In this document: piece by piece, positions 41,322-62,227 of the stretch
Numbering within the stretch: the first letter of the stretch is position 1
How the letters are laid out: the number at the start of each line of letters is the position of its first letter
From: Pogona vitticeps
Taxonomy: Eukaryota > Chordata > Lepidosauria > Squamata > Agamidae
NCBI RefSeq assembly: GCF_051106095.1
Contig: NC_135791.1
Span: 5,528,501-5,592,500, forward strand
DNA length: 64,000 bases
Direction of reading: 5' to 3'
Program-made: the position numbers and the translations under genes
Notes under the pieces: generated by a model
Seen by the model: only the letters and a program-made list of their open reading frames with translations
What the model was told of the DNA's origin: nothing
Database searches by the model: none

Positions 41322-42535
41322 TTGTAGACAGATATTGATGGCTGTATAGATTATAAACATTAGTTGCTTGAAAACAGAGATGGGGAACATCGTCCGAATG
41401 GTGCTGGACAGCAACTCTCCTCACCACTGGCTATGTTACCTGAGACTACTGGGAGTTGTATTTTAACACCTGGCGCCCACACGTTCCCAATCCCATGAGT
41501 AAGTCAAACTGAATTGCTTTGCCTTCATCATCCCTCATTAAGAAGGAATGCAGCCAATTTTGCTTGCAACTTTTCTTCCAAACAGGGTTAGAATGGCCAG
41601 CAAAAGAAAACTTTAGGCCTGATCCTGCACGTGCACATGCATAAATCTCTTGCTGCATTCAGTGCAGCTTACTCCTCGAGTAACTATAGGATTACAAATG
41701 AATCCTGGGGCAAGGTATTAGAAATGTTTGACTTGTTCCACCTTAAAACAAATCCTAAAATTGTGCCCCAAATCAGAAGACCGATGACACGAGTTGGTTC
41801 CTTTTTTTTTGCCATACCTGTCCCATAAGGCTTCCTCTTCGTAAAGGTCCCATTTTTGCACACCGGTGTATTCTGCTCGTATAGAGCTCTGGTGCAGCTT
41901 GGCTTCCCCAGCTGGTGAGAAGTACGGCCCCATGTGGCTTTATACAAACTGCTAAATCAACAGAAGACCCTGGATCTGGAATCTTATTTGTTTTGGCTCT
42001 CAACCTGCTAGCCTTCCTTGTGGTTCAACAATCTGCTGCTGCGAAGGGTCTCTTGTCGTGGTCCTACAGGATGAAACAAAGGGGTGTGTCACTGCTCATC
42101 TCCTTCCAAGGTTTACAAGAGCGGTGGTCCAGCATTGCCGTTGTACATGTGCTGGGCACGTTGGGGGCTTCCAGCGTGATGCAAGAAGAGATCCATGCCA
42201 AAAGCTGTTTGCCAACAGTGGGAGATGACTGAAAGAGCTTGGCACATATTCCTAGGTGAGAAGGCTGATGACATCAGTTGGTCAAGTCCCGCTTTGGGTA
42301 CTATCCAATGTGCTCACCGCTATTGCACAAGACCACGATCAATGACTGAACCATGCCGTCCACTGCAACCAATGTTTTTCATAATAACAAGCATCGCCCC
42401 GATCTTTTGCCCTTTGAAGTCTTAAGAAATTCATTAAAGGAAGGGATGAGGTTTGGTTCAGAAAAAACCCCACCTCAGGAAAATGGCCTTAGATACATTA
42501 AGCAACTCATCATCTCTACTGTTAGGATAATCATA

Positions 42536-42858
42536 CTTAAAGGTTCCCCTTGACATTGAGTCCAGTCGTGTCCGACTCTAGGGGGTGGTGCTCATCCCCA
42601 TCTCTAAGCCGTAGAGCCGGCGTTTTGTCCGAAGAGTTTCCGGGGTCACATGGCCAGCGCGACTAGGCATGGAACGCCATGACCTTCCCACTGAGGTGAT
42701 ACCTATTTGTCTACTCGCATTTATACATGCTTTCGAACGGCTAGGCTGGCGGGAGCTGGGACAAGCGACGGGAGCTCACCCTGTTGTGTGGATTCGATCT
42801 TACGACTGCTGGTCTTCTGACCCTGCAGCACAGGCTTCTGAGGTTTAACCCGCACCGC
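42536..42858 (-). mobile_element. tRNA-derived SINE, about 320 bp
   Basis: Read on minus it has a tRNA-like head (CAGTCGTAAGATCGAATCC B box) and ends GTCGGACACGACTGGACTCA, then ATGTCAAGGGGAACCTTTAA. The best-preserved SINE of this kind in the window. Confidence 0.8.
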
Positions 42859-43027
42859 CACCATACTTGGCCAAAGTTAAATGCCAGCAAAGGGAACTAC
42901 TTAATCCAGTGGCTTATGTATGCCCTCGGTGTAATTAGCCCATGCACAGTTATTCATAGAGTCACCATAAGTTGGAGGCAACTGGACAGTAAGTAACTGA
43001 TAGTTCAGTGGGAGCTGCTGGAGAGCT

Positions 43028-43165
43028 CTGAGGTTTAGGTCTCTGGCTGCAGAGCCAGAGGTTGGAGTTCAAATCCACCCCCACCCCTCCGTGCCTCCTT
43101 GACAGAGGCTGGACTTGACAATCCATAGGGCCCCTTCCAGCTCTGCAATTCTAAGATACTGGACA
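43028..43165 (+). mobile_element. tRNA-head SINE with CR1-like tail
   Basis: TTTAGGTCTCTGGCTGCAGA, GGTTGGAGTTCAAATCC, TGACAGAGGCTGGACTTGAC and CCCTTCCAGCTCTGCAATTC. Confidence 0.72.
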
Positions 43166-44539
43166 TGATGCATGGTTAGCATGCCTCATGGAAGGAACTG
43201 TTGCAAATTATACTAAATGCTTTAAATCTGCCAAACAAGTGTGATACTTCTCTCTTCAAAGGCTTGTTTCCTCTGGCCAGCGGTCCCTGCACAAAAGGCC
43301 TTTCTCCCACAACAGAGGTGTGCTAGCTTTTTCCTGTCGGCTGGTTGCCACAAATATCATAGCTTTCTCCCACAATAGATCCCGCTCAGACACGGCCCAT
43401 TTTGTTTACTGGACTCACGTGTTGCGAAGCCTTTTCTATAGAAAAACGCAGCTTTTAAAACTTTTGATTCCTGTGTTTATTTAAAAAAAAATTTTTTTTG
43501 GGGGGGGGGACATCTGAAATCAAATGAAGAAAAAAAAACACATCAGAACCAGTACCATGACACCAGGATCAGTTGGAAAAAAAGGACGCACAAGATTAAC
43601 ATTCAAACACATAGAACAGTAAAGAGGGTGTTCCTTTTTGAAAAGTGGCTTTGATCCCTCCTCTCCATCTCTCCTTCCTTGCCTTGGGCGACCACTGGGT
43701 GATCTGGAGGAGGCAGAAAAAGGGGGGGAATTGTGCCATAATGGCTGGCCACTGTGGCGCGACCCTCCAGTGCCACTGGATGGCTCAGCAACCTTGTTAA
43801 ATCCCTCTTTTCCCTCATCCTACGGAGGATGTGTGTGGATAAGTGCACTTCATATATTAAGTAATCAATCCTCGCAGGGCTGACACTGAAGGGAAAAGCT
43901 TCACACCCGGTAGCCTCTCCTTTCGCCACAACTGCTCAAGAAAAACTGGAGTCTAAAATGAGGCCTTGCTTAAGAGACGTATTTGCAGCTTGTGTGTGTG
44001 GTTTTTTTTGGGGTGGGGGGACCGCTACAGAGGTACTGTATGGCCGTTTTTTCTTAAAACAAGGCACCGCGCAGGAAACAGCCGTCCAATTTGTTTGTCC
44101 TTTTAGAGCGCAAGGCTGTACTTCAGAGAATGGAGTCCAAGTCCTGAAACCCCCTTCCTGGTCTTTGTAGTTTACTTGTCTGGAAGACAGCGTGTGCCAT
44201 GAACGAGCGGAGAAGTGGAAGAGAAGCAGCTCACACAGGAGAAGCTGTCCCAGTCAGCCCCAAGAAGCATGCAGGAGGCCGGGCGAGAGGTGCCTCTTAA
44301 GCAAAACAGCGCCACACAGCAGATAGATGAATGACTGTGCTTCCTCAAGATACTCTCTGCCTAACAGGAAGGTATGAATGCAGGACGCAAGCACAAGAGG
44401 GCCCTCAGAGGTAGAATTCACCAAATGTGAAGGTATACGAATACCTGAGAAAAACAATTTTTAAAAAATATATTTTAAAAATATATAGGGTTCCCATCCA
44501 ATTTTCACATCCTCATCCTTGAGGAAGTTCTCTTTCTCT

Positions 44540-44545
44540 TTTATT
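44540..44545 (-). terminator. FUCA1: Candidate poly(A) signal of FUCA1
   Basis: AATAAA on minus about 755 bp past the FUCA1 stop. A further one at 43476-43481 could serve a longer 3' UTR. Confidence 0.4.
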
Positions 44546-45299
44546 TGGATCTCATTCACCTGGAAGCTCCCCTGCCGTAATCCTGACAGGTTCCTATTAT
44601 AAGGTCCCTTTTGCCCCCCCCCCAAAACTAAGCATTGTTCCCCTCAAAGTCTCTGTACCAGCTGAGAAAACTCAGCATTGAACTCTCTCTTGCCCTTTGG
44701 TGCTGGTGCACCTAATGGGTCGCTACCCGCTCTTCTCGGTCAAGCTGCGTTCCTCACCCCCTGGATCTTAACGGTTTGGGAGCTTGGCTGCAAGGCTTCT
44801 CCAGCTAACCGGAAGCAAAAAAAAAATATTTAAGGAAGCTTTCAAGGTTATCACCATCGGGAGCCCAAGAGAGATGCGCTTGGTGCCTCAAAACCCTGTG
44901 TCCGGACTCGGATGCTAAATTTTAAAAATTCCCATGAAGGCTTGGCCTGCTTGCCTCTGCTCCTCTGTATTCAGATCCATTCTGCTTAGGAGAAGTCATC
45001 ATAGTGGTTTTTCTGAAGTTTCCAGACACAGTTCTTCTACATGCAAACCAGGTTAACACGTTACAACATAGGTTTGGAAGTGGGTATCAGCCAAGCTGAA
45101 TCACCCTGGATGGATTTTTCGGACCATCTTGATTAAAAGGCAACATTTGGAAGACTGCTAACATTCAACAATTTCCTTTCATTTAACAGCGCATCAATCA
45201 TGAACCCCATTCATTGATCATGGTGGCACCAAGCTCTTAAGAGCGAGAGAAGGAAAAGAAAAAGCACAAGAGTTCCTTGATTCTCCTTCAGCTGCTCGA

Positions 45300-54598
<9,299 letters not shown>

Positions 54599-54730
54599 CG
54601 CGGCAGCGGCGGCGGCCCAGGACGAGGGAGGAAGGAGGACGGGCCGGAGGAGCGGGGCAGGATGACGTCGTAGGGATGACGCGGAGGAGTGGGATGCGCA
54701 AAACTCAAGCAGGCTCTCACTGCGCCAAGG
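54599..54730 (-). promoter_or_regulatory. FUCA1: FUCA1 CpG-rich promoter with CRE-like sites
   Basis: GC-rich sequence upstream of the ATG. GGATGACGTCGTAGGGATGACG (split as GATGACGTCG at 54661 and GGATGACGCG at about 54674) holds a near-full CRE (TGACGTCG) and a half-site. I see no lysosomal CLEAR element. Confidence 0.45.
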
Positions 54731-54889
54731 CATGGGGGGAGGGAGAGGGAGGGAGAGAGAGAGAAGGCCTTCCCCCCCCCGTTAATCCCTGACTTCCTCC
54801 CTTTAATTTCTCTATTATGATTTATTTTGTTTGCTCTCCATCTTGTAGAATTCTTTAATTGTGTAAAAATTCCTTTCTTATACAGTATT

Positions 54890-54998
54890 GTTCTTGTATT
54901 GGAAGCCGCCTAGAGTGGTCACAATGACCAGATAGGCGGGGTATAAATGGAATAAATAAGTAAGTAAGTAAGCAAGCAAGCAAGCAAGCAAGTAAGTA
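54890..54998 (+). mobile_element. LINE 3' end (L2/CR1-like) with (AAGT/AAGC)n tail
   Basis: GGAAGCCGCCTAGAGTGGTC, GACCAGATAGGCGGGGTATA, then AATAAATAAGTAAG units turning into AAGC repeats. Confidence 0.8.
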
Positions 54999-56150
54999 AA
55001 GATGATGGACCAGACCATTATCCACGGCAGGAAACATGCTTCTCAACCTCTATGACATGATTAGGTATGATACAGTGCAGTGAGATGCACAAAACCCCAA
55101 GCAGGCTCTCACTGCCTGCATCTATCAGAAAGAGGGAAAGGGAAGGATGATAGATTTAAAAAGATCAGGCCACGTTCTTCCTCAGGAGACTTGCTGCTGA
55201 AGATTTATGAAGTCACTTGGAGTAACAGGTGGTTCAGACGCTCCCCCCCCATGGCTTAGCCCCCTTTCGTTGCCTGTAAAGCAACTGGAATGTCTTAGGA
55301 CTACAGAGCCCATCAGCTCTAGGGCTGCAATTTTGTACAGGGAATCTTTTACCCGTTGCTCACTTTTTCTGGACCATTTACCACCAACGAGGCGCGTCTG
55401 CACTGATCAGGAGATTGAAGGAGGGAAACGTGGAGGCCAGCCCCGTGGCTTAATTGGAGCAGTGGGGTTACCCATGTCATGTTCTGGAATCCCAATCTGC
55501 AAACGGATGAGAAAAGTCCCATTTTCCAAACGATGGCACCTCAAGGCCACCAGCTCGCCTTTCATTGGCATTTCGGTAAATTGCTGGAAAATAATATTCC
55601 ACACTTATATGGAAGCTTTGTTTTCTGCAGACACCAATAAAAGGATGTACATACTTTATTCCATTTTTTTCAGTGGTCTTATTTGTTAATGTTACAGTGT
55701 GACTAATATATCTGATCTATAGAGAGTTTGTTATGGTTCTTAAGTGACTCAGATCAGACTGCAACATTCTTTTATTTTAATCTGGCCCAGGGGATTATGG
55801 GAACTGTAGTCCATAACTGCTCTGCTTTTATTTTACTGTGGATATTTTTTGTTAAACTTGTCGACTACGTTGTGAAGCCTTTCAGTGAAATGTAGTAACA
55901 ATTGGCGTTCGCCTCTCTCACCAGCCACCAAATACAAAACAGGAAAGAGATTCTCCATTGTGAAGAATGTTGCCTAAAAGAGTGACGTTTGGCAGTTGTA
56001 TCTATTCTTACACCAAGACCGTAAACACAGTTGTAAAAGGAAATGAGTCGTACACATCATAAATCTTTTCTAAATCCTCAGCCCAAAGCAGAACACTCTC
56101 TGTGGCACCTGGTCTCTGACGTGTATGACTGGCAAAACCTGGTGACAGAC
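54999..56150. other. Intergenic DNA between FUCA1 and CNR2
   Basis: No exon found. It includes candidate minus-strand AATAAA signals for CNR2 at 55655-55660 and 55771-55776. Confidence 0.5.
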
Positions 56151-56159
56151 TCAAGAGAG

Positions 56160-56590
56160 CGGCTTCAAGGGACCTTAGTTAGGCCTCCTTCAGTCTCGAG
56201 AGATGGAACGGTGTCTAGTGTAGCTGAGAAGGCCAATTCAAGAGTGACCATCCCTTCCACACTAAAGACAAAGACAATCTGCCCCCTGTCCAGCTCCATG
56301 GTTTTGCTGCTTTCGGATCTGCCTCTTTGCCTCGGCCTGCTGGACAAGGGTCACTTCAAATTGGGAGAGGCTGTGATGCAACGCCTGCTTCCAGGCTGAA
56401 CACTCAGATGTCAGGGTTTCCCATCTGTTGAGGTCCATTCCCAAGGCCTTCAGATCCCGATTGCAGATCTCCTTGTATTGCAGCTGTGGTCTCCCTCTGG
56501 GGCAATTTCCCGGCACTAATTCCCCATACAAGAGAATCAGGAGGATACAGTTGGTAGGCGACCTACCAACTTGGAAATCAGTAGACACAA
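56160..56590 (-). mobile_element. LINE ORF C-terminal fragment (clade uncertain)
   Basis: The minus frame reads LLYGELVPGNCPRGRPQLQY, CNRDLKALGMDLNRWETL and VTLVQQAEAKRQ, the conserved tail that follows reverse transcriptase in several LINE groups. It lies downstream of CNR2, possibly inside its 3' UTR. Confidence 0.65.
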
Positions 56591-56659
56591 TGGAAAAGCT
56601 GATCCTCTAGCAAAGTTCTAGATCCTCTTGAAATGGGAAGAGAAAGCCTTCGTTCCTAG

Positions 56660-57754
56660 TTATGCAAGTGGACATGTTTTAGAGCATGGAACCGGTCCGC
56701 TGCCAATCAATTCATCGCAAACGTTTTCAACGGGGAAAGTCTTCTGAGTGCTTTCTACTTCTAGGCAGCTCTCAGAGATGCCCGGCTTCTTTCTGCAACA
56801 GGAGAAGACTCTTCTCAAAGAAGCATTTAATTCTTTGCTCCGTAGGGCATAAATAGCGGGATTCACCATTGAGTTGACCAGACAGAAGGTGCTGCAGAAG
56901 GCAAACACTTTCTTGATGAACTCGCCCAGCGGCGCAAAGGTGCTGTACATCATGAGAAACAAGGCTGGCGACCAGCAAGCCACCAGAACGACCAACACGA
57001 CCACGAGCGTCTTGGCCAGCATGATATCTAATCTCATCTTGGAGTTCTGCTGGCCGCTTTGCACCTGGTGCTTCTCCATGTACAAGACATGTTGGCGGGC
57101 CTTCCACAGGACATAGGTGTAGGCATATACGATAGCCGCCACCAGAACCGCCACCAAGGCGATCCAGCTGGACAAATACGTGTTTTCAATGAAAGGAAAC
57201 AGCTCGGAGCAGGCTGAGTTGAGGCTGCAGCAGTTCCATCCCAGAAGAGGGAAGGAAGCGAGGGCCACGATGACCACCCATAGGCCCACTAAAGTTGCCA
57301 CGGCTCTTCTCTTCGTCACGAGGGCCTTGTAGGACGACGGCTTACAGATACAGATGTACCGGTCAAAGGCCATCAGCAGGAGGCTGCCAAGGGAAGCTGT
57401 GAAGGCCACGTTGACTCCTCCGAGCTTCAACAAGAAGGCCTCCTTGGAGGAGTCGGTCCCAGCAAACACGTGGAAATGGACAAAGCTACAAGTAAATATA
57501 ACACTGGCCAATGTATCTGCCAAGGCCAGGCTGCTTAGAAAGAGGTAAGAAGGTTTCTGCCGGATCTTTGGGGAAGAAAATATGAGGTACAGCACCAAGG
57601 AGTTCTCCAAAACGCAAAGGCTCCCAACGGCGCAACACAGCACAGCGATGACAGTCTGAGCAGGACCACGGAGGACCAAGTAACACTCCATGGGCGTCCG
57701 GCTGGAGTTGCATCGAAATATATCCGTTGTGACATTCATCGGGCACCGCTCCAT
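56660..57754 (-). CDS. CNR2: CNR2, cannabinoid receptor 2, single intact coding exon
   Basis: Class A Gi-coupled receptor for endocannabinoids, mainly in immune cells; seven-transmembrane, plasma membrane. 364 residues (human 360). Visible marks: sequons at Asn7 (NVT) and Asn16 (NSS), Asn51 in helix 1, Asp80 in SLALAD, DRY at 131-133, an extracellular loop 2 cysteine pair in NCCSLNSACSELFPFI (as in CB2, where loop 2 carries its own disulfide), CWSP at 260-263 and NPAIY at 298-302. The C-tail after CCRKK is Ser/Thr- and Cys-containing and differs from the mammalian tail. CNR1 would have a much longer N-terminus, which is absent. Just upstream of the ATG, TTCACAAG|GATGG is a possible acceptor, fitting the usual spliced 5' UTR. 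The FUCA1-CNR2 adjacency matches human. Confidence 0.96.
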   Translation of the reverse strand: MERCPMNVTTDIFRCNSSRTPMECYLVLRGPAQTVIAVLCCAVGSLCVLENSLVLYLIFSSPKIRQKPSYLFLSSLALADTLASVIFTCSFVHFHVFAGTDSSKEAFLLKLGGVNVAFTASLGSLLLMAFDRYICICKPSSYKALVTKRRAVATLVGLWVVIVALASFPLLGWNCCSLNSACSELFPFIENTYLSSWIALVAVLVAAIVYAYTYVLWKARQHVLYMEKHQVQSGQQNSKMRLDIMLAKTLVVVLVVLVACWSPALFLMMYSTFAPLGEFIKKVFAFCSTFCLVNSMVNPAIYALRSKELNASLRRVFSCCRKKPGISESCLEVESTQKTFPVENVCDELIGSGPVPCSKTCPLA

Positions 57755-57759
57755 CCTTG

Positions 57760-58740
57760 TGAACTTAGAAAGGAAACATTTTCTTTAAAAAGGGGTCATT
57801 TCCTTTAGGACTCGTTGTGGGGGTTGTCGTTGTCTGTTGTCCTGTTTTGGGTCCATGAGGCAGTTTTCTACATGGCCGCTGGAAAGTAACGTTTGAAGAG
57901 ATATTAAATTTTTAGATCCAGCAACCAAAAGAACAAGGATGATGATACAAACTCAGCACAAATTTGATGCTTTCTCCCAGCCACCCCCAAAAAACATGCA
58001 AACCAAATACCAGACACCAGTGAGGTCTACGCATGAACAAGATCCCCAGCTAGGAGCCCCCTGCAGAAAATAAAGTCCCCTGGAAGTCTCTCTAAACCAA
58101 ACATCTCAGGTGCTATATATCAAGGCAGCTCTCCTTCAATATCTTCTCCTTATGTATTAATTTAAAATATTACCAATTTTGTTCAATCTGCCCCCAGGAG
58201 CCCCCAAAGCTATTTAGCTTCCTTTATCGAGTTTCCCCAAAGGGCTTCGAAGAATGTTCTAATCCAGTGTGCTTATGAAAACAGGAAGCCAGACAGAAGC
58301 TAGTTCCTCTTTAGACAGAAAACACCTTGAAATTAGCCCCCCCACTCCCTTTGAACTCTCTGCTGTGGTCTTCCACGAGCAAAGCTATACCGTTTACAAC
58401 ATGTCCATAGATTAACTTAAAAGGAGCAAATAAATTTTAAAAAATCAACCAACCAACAAGTTTGGAGTCCCAAGCCCCCCAGAGCCCCTATTTTAAAAAA
58501 GCTATTTTCCCCCAAGAGAGAAAGGGGGAGGGTGGGTGGGTTCCAAGTCATGAGTTGGGTCCGAGACATTGACACCCCCCCTCCGAGTTGAATCCGAATC
58601 GAGTCCTTGGTGCAACGTAAATTCATCGTGACAGCGAATCCCACAATTTGCTTCCCCTTCCCTGCAAATAACACAATGGGGATTTTGGGGAGTAAAAGAA
58701 AAAAAGGATTATTTCCAAAACACAGATCTCCTGATTTCTG
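57760..58740. other. Upstream region of CNR2
   Basis: No coding exon or repeat that I can name. It may include CNR2 intron. Confidence 0.4.
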
Positions 58741-58744
58741 ATTT

Positions 58745-58890
58745 ATCTTTATAAGAAACCTGTGAGGTAGGTCAGGGTAGGAGAATTGTGACTGGGCTGA
58801 GGCCACCCAGCGAGTTTCATGGCCAAGAGAGAATTTGAACTCAGGTCTCCCGAGGCTTAATCAAACATTGTCAAGTACACCACACTGTCT
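58745..58890 (-). mobile_element. tRNA-head SINE fragment
   Basis: On minus: GTGTGGTGTACTTGACAATG head, GACCTGAGTTCAAATTC B box, GAAACTCGCTGGGTGGCCTC, ending CCTACCTCACAGG. Confidence 0.6.
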
Positions 58891-58904
58891 ATAACAAAGT
58901 TCTT

Positions 58905-59470
58905 AATTTTTTTACTTTTTATTTTTTTAATTTCTTTTTTTTTACTTTTTTATTTTTTAAATTTCCAAAACAAAACAAATACAAAAATACAAAATACTTA
59001 CTAATACAATTTAAACCACAGTGCTCCCCCATACCCACGGGACCCTTTGGAACAACACTTTTAATACGAACCTCCTTTCCAAAATTGTATTAATTGTTGC
59101 TTAGAGACTTTCCCCTTTCTTCTCACTAATACAAATTCAACAAATCTACCCAAAATAGCATAAAAATATTTGAACTTATTTCCCTTCTTTTCATCTTCAG
59201 TTCAGTAATCAAGTTATCATTTAATGCAATGTCCCATACTTCATTATACCAATCTTCTAATTTAATATCATTTTTATCTTTCCAGAATCTATCTATTAAT
59301 ATTCTAGCACTTGTCATAAAATTGGAAATCAATTCCTTTGAGCAATAACCAAGTTCTATCTTATCAAGAATTGACAGCAAAGCAATTTTAGAATTGAATT
59401 CGATATCTTTTCCAAATATATCACATATTCCCTTAAAAATCAGTTTCCAAAATTTCTGAATCCATTTACA
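58905..59470 (-). mobile_element. L1 LINE 3' fragment
   Basis: The minus frame reads LSILDKIELGYCSKEL, ARILIDRFWKDKNDIKLEDW and WDIALNDNLI, the C-terminal end of L1 ORF2, followed by a poly(A)-like tract (poly-T on plus at 58910-58960). AT-rich. Confidence 0.85.
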
Positions 59471-59509
59471 CTCCCATTTAATTTTACTGCATTGATTATG
59501 TTATGTTTT

Positions 59510-59615
59510 CTTTTATGTCACTGTGATTTCTGTGAACTGCCAGAACGACCATCGGTCAGGCGGGTGCTACAGAAATTAAACCAATAAATAATATAATTAA
59601 ATAAATAAGCAATCA
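59510..59615 (+). mobile_element. LINE 3' end with AATAAATAA tail
   Basis: GTGAACTGCCAGAACGACCA, TCGGTCAGGCGGGTGCTACA and then AATAAATAAT units, an L2/CR1-like terminus. Confidence 0.55.
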
Positions 59616-59894
59616 CAGCATGTTTCTTGCATAGAAAAATGGATCATCTCTAGGCAACCTAGAAGGCAGTTTGTTACCTGTAGGTGATACCTTGGCTGTA
59701 GCTTCTTAGCCCTCTCTGAGCATTTATCAGACACAATCATCTCCATGTGCTTCTAATTTCTATTTTCTGCATTCAGGTTGTTTCTGGGTAAGAAACTGAC
59801 AAATCGACCTTTTGACTGTTTGCTTCCAACTCTGATTTGCAGGTCCATCCAGGTGATGCTCGCATCTGTAAGGAAGATCTTCCCAAGGACCTAC

Positions 59895-60316
59895 CTGTGG
59901 AAGTTGGTGCGGTTTCCTCTCCTGGAGCCGAGACCGTCGCAGCAGTAAAGCGGCTTGCAGGAGAAGTGAACATCTGTGGGAAGAACAGATCGGAAGCGAA
60001 GAACATGCAAGAGTTGTGGCATAGGAAAGAGAACCACAGAAGCCAGTGTGAGCTGAATCACTGTGGCAAAGGGTGAGAGCAGAAGATGGAGATACAGTGG
60101 AAGAAGCGCATGGGGGAAATACCATCCTCCATATGCTGTTAGGACCAGCCTGCGCTGACGGTTTCTAGGAGTCCTGTTCATGATCGTGTCTGGCTTTTTC
60201 CAAGCAATGTTTGAAATGGAAAGAAGACCGCAGCCTTGACAAGAGAGCAGACAACAGGCAAAAAGAGTCAGCCAAAGGATTCCTGGAACCTTGAAGGGGC
60301 TGGAAAAAATCTCCAT
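59895..60316 (-). other. Unrecognised open frame ending at a good splice donor, upstream of CNR2
   Basis: A 141-codon minus-strand frame starts at 60316 with a hydrophobic leader (GILWLTLFACCLLSCQGCG) and reads to CCACAG|GTAGGTCC at 59895/59894, a consensus-like donor. I do not recognise the product. It could be a coding or non-coding 5' exon of CNR2, an exon of an unknown secreted protein, or chance. No other exon is seen that obviously joins it except the CNR2 acceptor. Confidence 0.25.
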
Positions 60317-60345
60317 TTAACCATTAGTACAGTATGTGTAGGCTT

Positions 60346-60721
60346 GAATTGTGGTGCTGGAGGACACTCTTGAGAGTCCCCTAGACTGCAAGGAGAACAA
60401 ACCTATCCATTCTAAAGGAAATCAACCCTGAGTGCTCCCTGGAAGGACAGATCCTGAAGCTGAGGCTCCCATACTTTGGCCATCTCATGAGAAGAGAAGA
60501 TTTCCTTGGAAAAGACCCTGATGTTGGGAAAGTGTGAAGGCGAGAGGAGAAGGGGATGACAGAGGACGAGATGGTTGGATAGTGTCATCGAAGCGATCAA
60601 CATGAATTTGACCAAACTCTGGGAGGCAGTGGAAGACAGGAGGGCCTGGCATGCTCTGGTCCATGGGAGTCACGAAGAGTCAGACACAACTTAACGACTA
60701 AACAACAACAGCAACAACAAT
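60346..60721 (+). mobile_element. Bov-B LINE 3' end
   Basis: GAATTGTGGTGCTGGAGGAC at the 5' end, GCCATCTCATGAGAAGAGAA, GAGGAGAAGGGGATGACAGA, GGTCCATGGGAGTCACGAAG, AGTCAGACACAACTTAACGA and an (AAC)n tail. 5'-truncated. Confidence 0.9.
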
Positions 60722-60844
60722 AGGTAGGCTTAGAAACACACAATGTTTTTAAGAGCTCATACAGTATGAAAGGACTGAGTTCTATGACATGCAGGCTTAT
60801 TTCATTTGAACCCTTGAACCTTTTAGAAAGTCATTGCCTACACT

Positions 60845-60996
60845 GGCCTTCTTGATCTGTGCCCAGGCATGGCGACCAGCGCATGACAGAAAATACCACA
60901 GCCAACATCTTTACCAGCAGCGTTTTGCTGCTGAGCTTTACGCTGCTGGACATAATGCTGGTGGGCATAAGTGATGGGATTCTGCCCATTCAGTAA
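60845..60996. other. Short segment open on both strands, unidentified
   Basis: On plus, a frame from ATG at 60886 (MTENTTANIFTSS...) runs to CATTCA|GTAAGTAA, a donor-like site. On minus the same DNA reads NPITYAHQHYVQQRKAQQ without stops. Neither is recognised and no partner exon is evident. Confidence 0.15.
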
Positions 60997-61009
60997 GTAA
61001 ATAATGGTT

Positions 61010-62225
61010 GAAATACTGTACTGTGGCTTAGCATACTATTAGAGTGGACCCATTTGAATGAATGGAACATACAGAGGAGTTGGCTCACTAAATCCCAAGT
61101 GAACCAATAGGCCTACTTTAGTGCAAGTTGCACTATGGGATTTCAGCCAGTGACTTTGCTGAGGCTACCTTATGGGGAGAAAAAACCCACTGTCTATGCC
61201 CCCCTTGCATTATTTTTATGTTTGACCAAACAGGTTTCACAAGCAGTGCTTCAAAAACCTGCGGTGTCTGTTTGACAAGAGACAATAAAGAAGTAACAGC
61301 GACACTACCATGCTGCCCACTTCTTTGTGCTGGCAAACTATCAGTAGTCTTATGCCTGAATCTTTCATGGATTACCTATTTTTTAAAAAATCTAGATTCT
61401 GCTGGGCATTCCCGCGTGTCTTTACTGCTGAGCCTCGACTTCTGCCATTGTGATGGGAAGGCAGAAGTTGGTGAGGAAAAAAGGAACTGGTAGGTTTCCT
61501 GATAGGGTGGAAAGTAACATTTAGCTTCTCCTTCCTTTCCATGTTTGGTTTGTTTTTTTCAAGGAGCTCCGGTAAGCCCCTGTGGAGTTCCTCGCCCATG
61601 TAGCTCTAAACGGAAAGACATAAATTGCAGAAGGTGAGTCTCTTGGTTCAGAAGCTCAGAGACTTCTGTCCTCCTCAAACAGGCTATGGAAGAATTAGGA
61701 AATACCCTTGTGCCATGACTTGTAAAGTGGTATTATTTTATTTTATTGAGTGTGGCTATGAGAAAACTGCTATGGATGAGGGGTGCCTGGCCATGGTGCA
61801 GGAATGGGGAGAGGAGCAGAGGATGCAGGAAATGACCACAGTCCATTTGGCATGCTTAGGAAAGGGTAAACCTGGACCAGTTTACTGCACCATCAGCCCT
61901 GGAACAAGGGCCCTGGCAAAGCAGGTGAGGGCGAGGGGGGGGGGTTGCCTGTCTTGCCCCGCATCTCACAGAAAGCACCACAAAGAATCCAGTCAGTGGG
62001 ACAAAGGGGCTCAGAAAACACATGGACTTCAGATTCCTTGAAGAAGTTTTGAAGGTTCCGTTTCCCTATGAAAACAATGCCAGTGAGATGGAAAGAGAAC
62101 TTATGGGTTCTGATTTATAGGTGTTATTTATGCCTAAATGTAGCTTAAACATATGCATGGTTTTTATTTGCTTGTCACATCTGTATGGTATAATAATAAA
62201 ACTAATAATATTTGGGTAGGATTTT
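61010..62225. other. Unassigned sequence between two Bov-B ends
   Basis: I see no splice-supported gene or nameable repeat. The longest frame is 139 codons at 61625-62041 (+) and has no family features I recognise. Confidence 0.4.
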
Positions 62226-62227
62226 TT

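Larger units (their letters stand above)
39780..43475. other. Intergenic DNA between HMGCL and FUCA1
   Basis: No exon found. It contains the CR1 end at 40655-40945, hAT MITE at 41186-41321, SINEs at 42536-42858 and 43028-43165, and plain AT-rich unique-looking sequence at 39780-40640 and 41330-42530. Frames there are short. Confidence 0.55.

Noticed and set aside
54599-54733. N-terminal extension of FUCA1 from an upstream in-frame ATG
   Set aside because: The start at 54598 directly precedes the signal peptide and matches family length; the extension is promoter-like GC-rich sequence.
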